Shown one piece after another: positions 45,835-55,796 of a stretch of 64,000 bases of DNA. The notes under the pieces were generated by a model. That model did not search any database. It worked only from the letters and a program-made list of their open reading frames with translations, and was not told where the DNA came from. How positions within the stretch are numbered: position 1 is the stretch's first letter; each line of letters begins with the position of its first letter. The position numbers were made by a program, and so were the translations under genes. Origin of the DNA: Termitomyces sp. T153 (taxonomy: Eukaryota; Basidiomycota; Agaricomycetes; Agaricales; Lyophyllaceae); assembly GCA_018296165.2 (NCBI GenBank), contig JACKQL020000020.1, positions 62,001 to 126,000 of the forward strand, written 5' to 3'.

Positions 45835-46956
45835 TGATGAGCCCCAGTTATTGCTGAGCACCATTTTTTGGCATTTCAGACTTAGCAGCAGCTGACTACC
45901 TTGAATCCAACACAAGTCACAACACTCAGCACACAAGACTTAGCCCAAGGATTGGACCGAAGCACAAGACTTTAGCGACCACAAGACTTACCGATCACAA
46001 GAAACATCATGTGGAGTCTGGAACTTGGGCCTAAATCATCAAGGCCTAGACCCTCCCTAGCAACAATTATTAGCGACCCTAGTGACTCTAGTGATGAAAT
46101 GGCATTCTCTTACTATATATGGACAAATTATCAGACGCATACCTTTTTACTATCATTTCTTTTGCTGAGCTTACCAACATACTTGAACAGTGTCTATGCT
46201 TCAGGTATTGACATCGGACTCATTACTTTTTGGTTTCATTTGCAATTAGGTGCTGCCAAGACTTCACCTATGATTTTTCACTTAGTTACAGACTGACACC
46301 TTGTATGCACCCTAAACACAGTGACAGATGCCATCACTAGTGGTGCCTATTTGTTTACTTTCCCATACTATACTTTGAAACATATAAATACTGACTGTAC
46401 ATAGACACTAAAAAAAATGAACAATTGAAGAACTGATATCTTTGAGCTTACCAGCAAGAGATTTCACTTTGCTTCCTTCACTCTCTTATTGCCTTCGACT
46501 CAGACTTAGCGATAAGCCTTCTTGACTTTGACCTCAACTTAGTGTAGTGCCAACTGCGGGTGCCTATTTTAATTAATCCAACTTAGCAATGCTAGCGACT
46601 ATGGCTAGCAATTAGTTTATGTTTGTCCCTTGATTTTAGTCTTCCTGTTACCGCCTTTCCCCATCTCTACCCTATTCCCTCACTCTCCACTACCTCCATT
46701 AGGAGGGTGCTTTGTCTTAGCGACGTTACTTGTCTTTACCTTTTTTCTTTCCTTATTGTCACTAGCGACTTCCACTAGCAATAGCAACTTCTCTTGACTC
46801 CACCCCACAACACAACTTTCACTCTAGTTCTCTGGGATGGTTACTGACTCGCCCTCAACTATTAACTTCCTACTGCCAGCTACCCTATCTAGTGACTAGT
46901 GTTAGGTCCTCTTTTTAGGTTTTCTGCATGGCACTAGGCAGCATAGAAGCACATCA
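45835..46956 (+). repeat. F3-plus 3' LTR
   Basis: 1122 bp, TGATGAGCCCC...GAAGCACATCA, preceded by a purine-rich tract (GGGGGAGGA, about 45826-45834). It contains a CATATAAATACTGACTGTACATAG promoter-like segment (about 46380). The CCAG that follows (46957-46960) matches the other end. Confidence 0.92.
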
Positions 46957-47080
46957 CCAGGTAAACCCAAGCTTATGTCTTGTTTTTCCAAATTTGTGAT
47001 GGCAAAAGCAGCTCACTCAGAGTGGTCTTAGTAATGAAGGGCCAGGTCCACTACAGAAAAAATAGAGCCAGCTTCATTGA
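46957..47080 (-). pseudogene. F1-outer protease fragment
   Basis: The minus strand matches F1-B about 15560-15670 (protease, around the codons of the DMILGFTWL block). It is bounded by the F3-plus 3' LTR on one side and an F2 solo LTR on the other, and it continues at 48153 beyond the latter. Confidence 0.85.
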
Positions 47081-48157
47081 TGTTACAACTCACTTCCAGA
47101 TCTCTAGACCTCTTTTCAAGCTACCCCACTTCCCCAGAGTCTCCACCAACACCCTCTTGACTCACCCTGACCTTCACTCACCTATAGCACCTGCTCTGGC
47201 TAACTCCAATGCTTCCCCAGCAAACTCTGACAGCCACCTAACAAACCCTGACTCATTGCCTGCAGGCCCTATCACTTCCCATCTCTCAAGCCTCCAGGCC
47301 CCTCCAACACTATTTCTGATCCCAGCATACATCACTGACTTGTCATCACAACTTGCTCAACCAGTCCAGAACATCACAATGGCTCCAGGGCAGCCTATAT
47401 TTCCATCAGTTCCCATCAGTATATCACTTCAGCCTGCCAACTAATCAGAACCAACACCTGTCAACCCTGCACAGCTCTGACAAGTCCTGCTGCCAGACCT
47501 TCTGTCCTTGGAGGAGGTCCAGTAGTCAGTATATAAGTTGTAGAGCAATATCTGCTACAGTAGTCTTGATATTGCTGATACTTCTCTGTTATGTCTGTGT
47601 TGGTTACATTTCCTGGCTTTGTTTCTACTATGTCTCTAGTCTCATACTTCTCTCAATTGATTTCACTCTTGTCTTTGTCTAATCTCAACTCTGTCTCATT
47701 TCATCTGCCTCTGTCTCCTTTATTGTTGCCTGAATTCCTTTTGACTTTAACTCTGTTACAATTTCCACTCATCTATTTATGACTCATACATTCATAATCA
47801 ACTCTGGACCTTGCTCTATGCTTGGTCCCAGAACCCATCAACACTAGTTGATCCCCCATCAATCTCTGGCCCTGCTTCTATCACTTGTGTGGCCTCTGCT
47901 TGCTCCACACCCTCTATATTTGCCTCCAGACTTGTACCTAAGTCTTTTCCAAGCCCAACCCTTCTTTGCACCTTGTCTTAGATATCCACAGACTATCCTG
48001 GACTTATTTGGACCACTCACCTTAGCTCATCCTCACAAATATCCGAAGTCTGGACCCCTCCAGAATGCTAGGTTATAAGTGCAGAACATTGTGTCTGCCT
48101 AGTAAGGACTTGCCCAGTTAAGCTGAGCCCTCATGGTCAGTGGAACCTAACAATTAT
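47076..48157 (+). mobile_element. F2 solo LTR in F1-outer protease
   Basis: LTR 47081-48152 (1072 bp), TGTTACAACTC...AACCTAACA, with flanks ATTGA and ATTAT. These are a 3/5 match that still aligns with the uninterrupted F1-B sequence CATTGAGCATGCC. The F1 sequence reads through the junction on both sides. Confidence 0.82.
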
Positions 48158-49054
48158 GTGTGCCATCAACATTGTACATGGGGATAGGACAAGATAGGGG
48201 GTGAGTGGTGAGGCAGTGTTGTTGCATATAGTCTGTATCAAGGAAGAGGCCTGTTACCCCACTGTTAAGCAGGGCAATCATGCTTTGGGTCTGCTGGGTG
48301 TCTATCATTTCAATTTCTACCTGTAGCTTCAGAAAGTTGGTGGAAGGGGTGGAAGCAACAATATAGCAACAAGGGAGATGGCATTCCCATGCAGGAATTT
48401 AAAGGTGTGGGTTAGGAGGTGTGTTTTTAGTGGAGACTTTAGCTGGGAGGGGGGGTTTGTATGTCTGAGGAGGGGCTTATCATTTCAGGCATAGTATCAA
48501 AGGCAGCAAAAGATATATTCAATTTTATGGACAGGGAAGCAAAATGATTAGCACTAGGCAGCAGTGAATATAGGTGATGCAAGACTGGAGGAAATGTTTC
48601 TCAACTCTATGGTCCCTGTCAAATACATCAGGGAGCACAGGGCATAGAAGTTTGGAGCAAGATGCTAAAAACTCCAAGCTATGTGCAAAGAGAAATCTTC
48701 CTGCAGCTGCTGGGGGTTCAGGGGGAGGAGTAGGAGCAAGAGAGAGATGTTTCAGGAGGGCTTGGAGAGAGAGGGACACTGCTTTGGTAGTTTGACAGAG
48801 TCTAGTGAGTTCAGCAGTGTGGGAGGTAAGGGAAGCTTGGGTAAGTTGAACCTGTATCTTCAAAGATGAAAGATGACTCCAGGCATTGTCCTGGAGGCTT
48901 GAATCATCAGGGGGAGGTGCTAGAGGGGTTGGTTGGGTCATAGGAGGAGCACAGGGAGTACTAAGATACTAGTGGGGGAGAGACCTTTTGAGGAATCAGT
49001 TAGAAACTCAGGCAATCAAAAGGGGGCTAGACCAAATCTAGAGACTTGTTTTGC
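48153..49054 (-). pseudogene. F1-outer gag and protease N-terminal region
   Basis: 48153-48500 matches F1-B protease and the gag/pol linker (about 15200-15550). 48941-48525 encodes the gag N-terminus (MTQPTPLAPPPDDSS...VQLTQASLTSHTAELTRLCQ), nearly the same as F1-B gag. Most of gag, including the zinc knuckle, is deleted between them. The region 48942-49054 is the leader between LTR and gag. Confidence 0.85.
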
Positions 49055-49469
49055 TGTAAGGGCAACCTCTGGAGGCTTTGGCTCAATCACACAACTGGCA
49101 GAGGGAGATCCAAAGTCTATTCAATACTGTACAGTGTCTACTGATATAACTACTCACCTGGCAGAGAGAGATGCAAAGAGAACAAGTCTGAGAATTCCCT
49201 AGGCCAGGTGTGATGCTTCACAGGCTTCAGAAGCATGAGAAACAACTATACAGTGATGTGTTAGCAATTGGTCAGAACTGACATAAGCTGGTAGTAGTGC
49301 CAAAGAGGCCACACTTGTCTGAATATGCACAGAGAACTAGTGAAGCAAGAGGGCTAAAACTAGGACCAATAGATAGGATAAAGAAAGGAGAACAAAGGAA
49401 AATGATAAGAGGGGAATCCAATGAGAACTGGAGGAGGAAAAGGGAGAACAAGTGGGATGTCCCCTGACA
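49055..49469 (-). repeat. F1-outer 5' LTR
   Basis: 415 bp; the reverse complement is TGTCAGGGG...GCCCTTACA. It lacks a segment of about 25 bp present in the other copies around the CAGTATGACAGAAT/CTCTGTTATACTG site. It is followed by GGATG, compared with GGATT beside the 3' LTR at 4024-4028. Confidence 0.9.
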
Positions 49470-50220
49470 GGATGGAGCATTACAATCAACTTTTGTGTCA
49501 AGCATTCAGTGTGACCAAGGGTCAATTAAGAAACTGGTGCACTGCAGGCACACTAAATGTAGTTTCTACTCTGCTAATACAAACCAAACAAAATTACTGG
49601 TTCTCTGTATGACAAATGACTAGTGAGCTGACTGGTGGCATTCCTGCCACTCTAATTGCCCACATAAATCATCTTGGATTACTGTTCAAAAATCTCCCTC
49701 CATCACTGCCTTTGGATCTGCCAGACAGTGCCTCAACCTATCACTTCCATTTGGATGACAATGACATCAAAGATGAAGGGCTTTGCTATGCTTTTAATCA
49801 AACAGAAGATTGGAGCAGAGGCTGCTTCAGACATGAAAGAAATTCTGGACATTGAACCAGATTTAGATGGTGAGGATATTATAAGGAAATGTTGGCTGTG
49901 GATAGTCCAAGCCAAGCCCACCACTCATCTCCTGACACTCTGGTCAAGAGGTGAGCAACAAGCAGGCTGACCAGAGGCACAGCAGGTAAGGGGCAAGCAT
50001 CCAACAAGAGGCAAAGGTGGAGAGTGAGGCAGAAGGGCAAGGGCCACATTGGCTAAGCTTACAATTATGCTAGTGAATAAATCCAGAAGCAATGCTATTG
50101 TCTAGACTGGGGATATCCTATCCCCAGGTCTGCCTAAATACTACAAGGCTACTTAATGACTAAGTACCTATAACTAAGCTGGAGGCTGCTGATTACAGCC
50201 TATATGACAAGTGGAGGCCA
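49470..50220 (+). other. Region with unrecognised ORF remnants
   Basis: Overlapping frames at 49616-49855 and 49674-49970 contain ELTGGIPATLIAHINHL..FKNLPPSLPLDLP and a following acidic segment (DIEPDLDGEDIIRKCWLWIVQ). They read like a fragment of a real protein interrupted by frame changes, possibly of an older transposon, but I recognise no family. This should be the original target DNA of F1-outer, contiguous with about 3950-4028. Confidence 0.35.
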
Positions 50221-52229
50221 ATAACTATCATGACCCATCCCTGGACCTCCAAACCTCTCCCTGAGCAACCCCCACATCCCCACAGCACCCACCAATGCCC
50301 TCCAACCTGCACCTGCCCTGGCAAACCCTGCAACTTTCTCAGCCAACTCTGACACTTTCCTGCACAACACTTTCCTGCACAACACTTTCCTGCACAACTC
50401 TGATGCCTCTCCTGTGGGCCCCATCACTCCCCCCTTCCTCACTGAGCCCCCAGGTATCCCCAAAGCTTCTCCTGAACCCTGGCATACATCACAGACCCAC
50501 CACAATGTATTACTACTGATCAGAACCAACATCTGTTGACCCTGTGCAGCTCTGATGAGCCCTGCTGCCAGACCCATAGTCCCTGAAGGAGTTTCCATAG
50601 TTAGTATTCAAATCATAGAGTAATATCTACTATAGTAGTCTTGATATTACCTACTTGTGTCTGTGTCTCTTATGTTTTGTTTCTGGTTTTTGTCTCTATT
50701 TCTGTCTTTTGTCTCATTGCCTCTAGTCTTGTATCTCTCAATTCCATTTCATTCTTGTCTCTGTCTTGTCTTGACTCCATCTCATATTGTCTGCCTCAAT
50801 TTTCTTTCACATTGCCTAATTTCCTTTCAACTCTAACTCTATTCCAATCTCTGTACATATCTCTGTTCACCTATCAAACTCTAGTCCCACTCCCATTGCT
50901 TGCATGACTCTTGGTTGCCCCACACTCTCAGTATCTGCCTGTCATGACCCACTCCCTGGACCCCTGACCTTGTTCCCAACCTGCTCACTCCTCTGAAGCC
51001 CTCCCCAACACTCCATTGAACACCCCCAACCTTCATCCACCCTCTGTGCCCACTCCAGATAATTCCGACACTTCTCTGGCAAACCCCAACAGCCCCCTGG
51101 CTAACTCCAACACCTTCTCCACAGCCATCAACACTTCCCTTGACTCCCCCAAGCCTCTGAGACCCTCCCTCACTGTTCCTGACTCTGGCATACATCACCA
51201 ACTCATCTCCCTGGCTTGTCCAACCTACTCCAGAGCATTATGATGACCCCAGAGTGGCTCGCATCCCCAACTGATCCCATCAGAACATCACTACAGCCTG
51301 CCCCTGATCACAACCAACACCCATTGACTGGCTCCATCAAGCCCCGCCACCACACCTGCTATCTCCCGGAGCTCTCCAGTAGTCAGTATATAAGCTGTAG
51401 GGTAGCACCTCATACTCTAGTCTTGATATTGCATTTACTGGTTACTTATGTCTCATTCTCTCTCTGTTTCTTCTCCATTTCTATTTTTAGCCTCAAATCT
51501 ATTTCTTTCCTCAGTTCCATCTTGTCTTGTCTCTGTCTCACCTTGACTGTCTCTGTTTTCTTTGTTTCCCTAAGTCCCTTTCATCCCCAATGTCAGTACA
51601 AACTCCGTGCACACACTATGACCTTCAAACATTCTTATAACCACTCCAGACCTTGCCCTTCACTTGGCTCTGGAACCATCAGTCTTGATTGATCTCCCAT
51701 CAAACTCCGGCTCCACTCCCATCACTCGCAAAGCCTCCATCTACCCCACAGCCTATTTATGTGCCCACAAACCTATTCCTAATGCCCACCCAAGCCCAAT
51801 ATCTAATATACTTGGTCTTAGACTTCCCCAGACCACTCTGGACTTGCTCAGACCACTTCCCTGGCTTTCCCTCACAAGCCCCTATAGTCTGCCCCACCTC
51901 CAGGACACTAGGTTATAAGTGCAGGACACTGCATCCACCTAGTAAGGACTCGCCCAGTGTAGCTGAGCCCCATAGTCAGTGGAACCTGACACCACCTCCA
52001 GACTTGTGCCTAACAAACCCCCAAGCCCAACCCTTATTCATGCCTTGTCTTAGACTTCCTTGAACCACCCTGGACTTGCTCAAACCACTTCCCCAAACCT
52101 CCCCTCACAAGTACCTGACATTCAGACCTCCCTGGATTGCTAGGTTATAAGTGCAGAATGTCATGTCTGCCTGGTAATGACTGACCCAGTTAAGCTGAGC
52201 CCCCATGGTCAGCAGAACCTGACAATGAC
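50221..52229 (+). mobile_element. F2 solo LTR (E1) interrupted by another F2 LTR (E2)
   Basis: E1 is 50226-50939 plus 51992-52224 (start TATCATGACCC, a G-to-A variant of TGTCATGACCC; end AACCTGACA). It is flanked by ATAAC (50221-50225) and ATGAC (52225-52229), a 4/5 duplication. The uninterrupted F2 LTR order is restored when E2 is removed. No internal sequence is attached. Confidence 0.82.
50940..51991 (+). repeat. F2 LTR E2, inserted in E1
   Basis: 1052 bp, TGTCATGACCC...AACCTGACA, with the TATATAAG box (about 51387). Flanks are CTGCC and CCACC, a 3/5 match at the place where other F2 LTRs read TTTGCCTCCAGACTTG without interruption. A solo LTR inserted into a solo LTR of its own family. 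Confidence 0.82.
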
Positions 52230-53265
52230 TATGAACTATTGACTAATTGGTTCAGTAGTAGAAGGATCAATGATTGGCAATAATATACCATGTGCCAGGT
52301 ATGATATACCTATTGGGCATGGGAGCCAAGATGGTGAGGGAGTAAGAAGGGGCCAGGTGGTCTGGAGGTCAGCTAGACAGAAGTGCCAATCCCCATGGTC
52401 TAAGCTAGGCAAGGGTGAGACAGTCTGAAGACCAGTTTCCTTACAGATACTGACAAAACTGACATTCCCTCAGTTGCATTATGCATAAAACAGTTGGCCT
52501 TGACATAGAAGAACTTGAGACTGAAGCCTGGTATTGTGCTGCTGCTGCATTGATTACTGAAGAAGAAGATGGCTGGTTGCATGCAGGAGTTGTAGAAGAA
52601 AATATCTGAGCTTACAACAATGATAGGCAGCTCTTGATACACTAGTAGTTTTAATTAGAGGTTTTTTCAGCCTTTTCACACAAAATACAGTTATTTTGAG
52701 GGCTCAAAAATTTTGCAAGATTGGTAACAACCGGTGCCCTGTTATGTGTTACGCTATGGTAAATAAGATACAATCTTTTCATGCATTGTGCATCATAGTT
52801 TGCACTATACAAGACTTTGCTACAGATCCCAGAATTTGCAAGCATTTAACATGGACTCTGACATGTTAAGTGTGACATGTACTAATTAGCATGACAGCCC
52901 AGACCATATTATGCCAAATGATCCCAGCCAAAGTTTGAGGACATCTGAAGAGTTTGAAGCTGAACAAGGGGGGGCCTTGCAAGGGGGAGTCACATCATTG
53001 ATATGTCATATAGGGAGGATTAGTTAGTCTGAGGGTCTGGGTCATTAAATATTTTTTGGAAGGTGATGGGTAAGTTTTATTTGTGGTATATTTGGATACA
53101 GCCTTCAAGCCAAATAGCCCCTTTTTCCAGGGTTGACTTTTGCTTGGAGTTTTTCTGCCCAAAAAGTGGAAAGCTTAACTCAATATGGCCATAAGGAATT
53201 TTCCATGAATTAATTCTTATTGATTTGCTAATATCATGTTAGTCTGAGGTTGATGAGTCCAATAT
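52230..53265. other. Unassigned stretch, last part of the repeat-rich block
   Basis: No intact frame. A plus-strand run of codons near 52430-52640 (TDKTDIPSVALCIKQLALT...KKKMAGCMQEL) may be decayed coding DNA but matches nothing I know. Sequence is AT-rich and CpG-poor like the repeats to the left. Confidence 0.35.
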
Positions 53266-53269
53266 TATT

Positions 53270-53517
53270 GTCAATGCAGATTATTGTATTCTATACCCAT
53301 ATTGCCATACTCATACAAAAGTTGGGCTACATAACTGGGCAAAAAAACACAAAGGAAGCAAAAAGTGCAGTGAGAATCTGAAGAAATGGAGAGAGGCTGA
53401 GGTTATCCAAAAGACTCAGTCCAAAGCTGCAAGTTTCTTTACACCTATTCATTCAACCTCTCTACCCTCAGAGAATCTCAATCAAACTACCTCTACTGCA
53501 TGCCCTGAAGCCGTATA
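53270..53517 (+). pseudogene. Zinc-finger-like N-terminal remnant of a transposon protein
   Basis: A plus-strand frame reads YCILYPYCHTHTKVGLHNWA, then KKHKGSKKC and SKAASFFTP. The arrangement of two Cys, a His-x-x-x... segment and a final Cys resembles the BED-like zinc finger that opens many DNA-transposon proteins. It ends at a stop at about 53518, where host-type sequence begins. Only the pattern supports this; there is no catalytic domain. Confidence 0.35.
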
Positions 53518-53837
53518 ACTTCTATACACATTTCGGGAGAGTCCGTACTTCCGAATGATCCGATATCGCTATTTGGTAATATTGTTCATCAGTCACCGGC
53601 CGTAAAAAAAAATTCGACCCTATGTCGTATTTTATTTTTGACTCCTTTGGGCCTCGTCCAGATTTCAATATGGAGTTTGACCGTGTAGCTGACATGTTGA
53701 CATATAAACCTTCGCATATCATCGTACCAGCGACCACTCTGTTTGAAAGGTAGATCTGATGTTTCCAGCGTTATGGAAAGTAATCCACTTGACTTGACAT
53801 TTCATTCACTGAAGTCATCCACTTGACATTCATTCAC

Positions 53838-54250
53838 TCATGCTGAAGTGCAGCTTTGCATGCAGCAAGATACCACGCGAAGCGCACCAATGAAGAACGC
53901 CATGCCTATCTCTTTCTTGTCATAAAGGTGATGGAGGTTATCACCCTGGGTTCGGCCTTTGATTCCACAAGCGAGTCGAACGTTCTGGACATGCGAGAGG
54001 CATATAAGTATTTTGAATAACCTGTCGTGGTATCTCACACTTTCGTCCCATATGTTGAAGGTTCTTATCGTCAAGGCTTTGACATTCTCTTTGCAAACGC
54101 TGAATATCTGGCTCATATGCTTTGCTAAGTTTCCTTCAAGGAGTGTTGACAATCAAGGGATTGTCTTTACTTTAAATCTAAATCTTTCCTCAATTGCCTG
54201 GCCGCGTTTGGTGAGTCCAAGGGTCTCACATGTGACTAGCGCACAGCCCG
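53838..54250 (-). pseudogene. Possible fragment of a host protein (F-box/LRR-like?)
   Basis: Minus-strand frame with LEGNLAKHMSQIFSVCKENV, ALTIRTFNIWDESVRYHD and LICLSHVQNVRLACG, reminiscent of leucine-rich F-box-type proteins expanded in Agaricomycetes. No F-box is seen and the upstream exon is not identifiable. Composition (CpG present) is host-like. Weak assignment. Confidence 0.3.
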
Positions 54251-54565
54251 GATTGACTAAAGAGGAGAATTTTCGAAGTCGTTATCATTGGTGTGTAATT
54301 TCAAAAGCTGCAGTAGAATCGATATCTACGTCCTAGACTTATTTGCTTGCATTTGCAGAGGTTATGGGCATTAGCTGCAGGTCTAAGGTGTCTCCAAGGC
54401 GATTCATGAGAGTTATTCGGTTTATGAGATGTTAGGTTAATGAATAATTATCAAAATAACAAGAAATACAAGACCATAGGTGATTATATCACCGGTACGT
54501 ATATAGAGTAATGGAATGACCATCGGCATAGATCGTGATAGTGTGCGTAACATGGCCGCTTATCG

Positions 54566-55297
54566 TCAAATTTTCCACCTCTTCATGAGTTGTCTGCGCA
54601 GTGGTTGTGGGTGCCTTTGGTTTTCCGTATCCAGTGGGATTGAGGCCGTTCGGTAGACCTTCACAGGATCTGTGTCACTACGGGCCAGACGAGATTTCTT
54701 CGAAGTCACTGTATCTGCAGCTTCTGTTGTGTACTTATCCCTCCAAGCGTCGGTTATGGTATCGTCATCACTCCAAGGTTCCGGTTCACTGTCCACATCC
54801 ATGTCGAAGCCTTGGTCCTCTGGGTTGTATGCCAAATCCTTTTCCCTCAAAAGGGCCTCTAGTTCCCGTTCTGCAGTCTGATCGATTTTGATCTGCTCTT
54901 TCCTCGCGATGTTTTCCGGGGACTCCGGCGAAAGGATGTGCCGTGTACTTCCGTCCTTTAGGAGGTATTCACCCTGTTTCCCTTCTTCGAATGATGAATT
55001 CGGGGTGAAATATAGCGAGGATGAGGATGAAGTGCTGAAAGAAGTCTTGGCAGTGTAGTAAGATGAGGTCGAGGATGAGGTGCTGAAAGAGGTCTTGGCA
55101 GTGTAATAGGACGAGGCTGAGGATGAGGAGAATACACTAGAGTCTGAGCCAGCCGATAAGAGAGGTTTGACCTGGGGGACCCCGCCATTGAGAAGGTTTG
55201 ATTCTTCGTGCGTGTCTTGTCCCACTTCCACTTCGGAGTGGTTGATGATCATAAAGCCATCTATCTCAAGAGATATAGCTTGGCTGCGAGTTAACAT
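54566..55297 (-). CDS. Ser-rich protein of unknown function, 243 aa
   Basis: Intact single-exon frame. I take ATG 55297 (MLTRSQAISLEIDGF) as the start; the frame stays open 14 codons further without another ATG. Residues about 55-105 are low-complexity Ser/Thr/Tyr with SYYTAKTSFSTSS present twice in tandem and a third diverged unit (SSSSLYFTPNSSF). The second half is charged (ERELEALLREKDLAYNPEDQ, MDVDSEPEPWSDDDTITDAW) and ends basic (QPLRRQLMKRWKI). No signal peptide or membrane segment is seen. It lies on the same strand as the M35 relic, P450 and hydrophobin. No family was recognised; it is likely intracellular and disordered. Confidence 0.6.
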   Translation of the reverse strand: MLTRSQAISLEIDGFMIINHSEVEVGQDTHEESNLLNGGVPQVKPLLSAGSDSSVFSSSSASSYYTAKTSFSTSSSTSSYYTAKTSFSTSSSSSLYFTPNSSFEEGKQGEYLLKDGSTRHILSPESPENIARKEQIKIDQTAERELEALLREKDLAYNPEDQGFDMDVDSEPEPWSDDDTITDAWRDKYTTEAADTVTSKKSRLARSDTDPVKVYRTASIPLDTENQRHPQPLRRQLMKRWKI

Positions 55298-55796
55298 CGT
55301 CAATAATTGGCTGGGTTGGTTCCTTGTGGTGATGCACAACCTTTATAGTGTGGTAGTCCAACTTCGCTTTGGCAGATGTCATCAAATATCGTCAAAGATA
55401 TTATCACCGTCGCTTGGACTGAATTTTCGCTTTGACCTTGAGAGATGGCATCATACACCAAGAGTTGTGCCTCGCTTTGGCGTACCGGTACCAATTGTAA
55501 TACCATGACAACCTTGCCTTGATCCTCTGTAGTGGTTCCGCTTGAGCTTGACGAGTCGCTTTGACCTGTTCAGCGATATGCTGCGAGTAATGTTACCTAT
55601 ACCCTTTGTCCCCTTCGCGACTATCCAGTCTAGTTTGAAGAAGACGCTGTGACAATATCGATCCACAATAAAACAACTTTCTTCTTTTAACGTTCATTCT
55701 TCGTACATAAAATTGAGCTGTCAAAATGATGTGATTCACCGGCACCTGTTACGACCATTTGTATAAGCCCGTATTAAACGCAGACTTTTCTATCAA
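55298..55796. other. Intergenic host DNA
   Basis: Between the Ser-rich gene and the M35 relic. It contains the upstream region of the former. No convincing frame or RNA gene is seen. Confidence 0.5.

Larger units (their letters stand above)
36835..46960 (+). mobile_element. F3-plus: nearly complete Ty3/gypsy element with an antisense accessory gene
   Basis: The 5' LTR is split (34384-33511 inverted, plus 36835-37081). Gag lies at about 37340-38907, protease, RT and RNase H at 38961-41710, and integrase up to 43332. A 2.5-kb 3' region carries an antisense five-exon gene (45786-43632), and the 3' LTR is 45835-46956. LTR ends form the inverted repeat TGATG...CATCA. CCAG flanks both ends (34385-34388 as CTGG, and 46957-46960). 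It keeps many more CpGs than its neighbours and has few frameshifts, so it is among the younger insertions. It is inserted in the F1-outer protease gene. Confidence 0.88.
4024..49474 (-). mobile_element. F1-outer: one Ty3/gypsy chromovirus-like element opened by nested insertions
   Basis: Minus-strand F1 sequence occurs as separated blocks: 3' LTR 4029-4468, integrase C-terminus/chromodomain 4469-5348, integrase to RT 19624-21142, RT start/protease 34385-35050 (now inverted), protease 46957-47080, protease/gag 48153-49054, and 5' LTR 49055-49469. Read against the contiguous F1-B copy, the blocks follow one another in order, except for about 460 bp missing inside RT between 21142 and 35050. 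The bases outside the two LTRs are GGATT (4024-4028) and GGATG (49470-49474), a 4/5 match fitting a 5-bp target duplication. That all blocks belong to one insertion is inference, but order, orientation and junctions agree. Confidence 0.75.

Noticed and set aside
46009..46296. 95-codon frame nearly identical to one at 33923-34210 (minus)
   Set aside because: Both lie at the same position inside F3 LTRs, so the similarity is LTR homology. F3 LTRs at 23976 and 30426 do not keep the frame.
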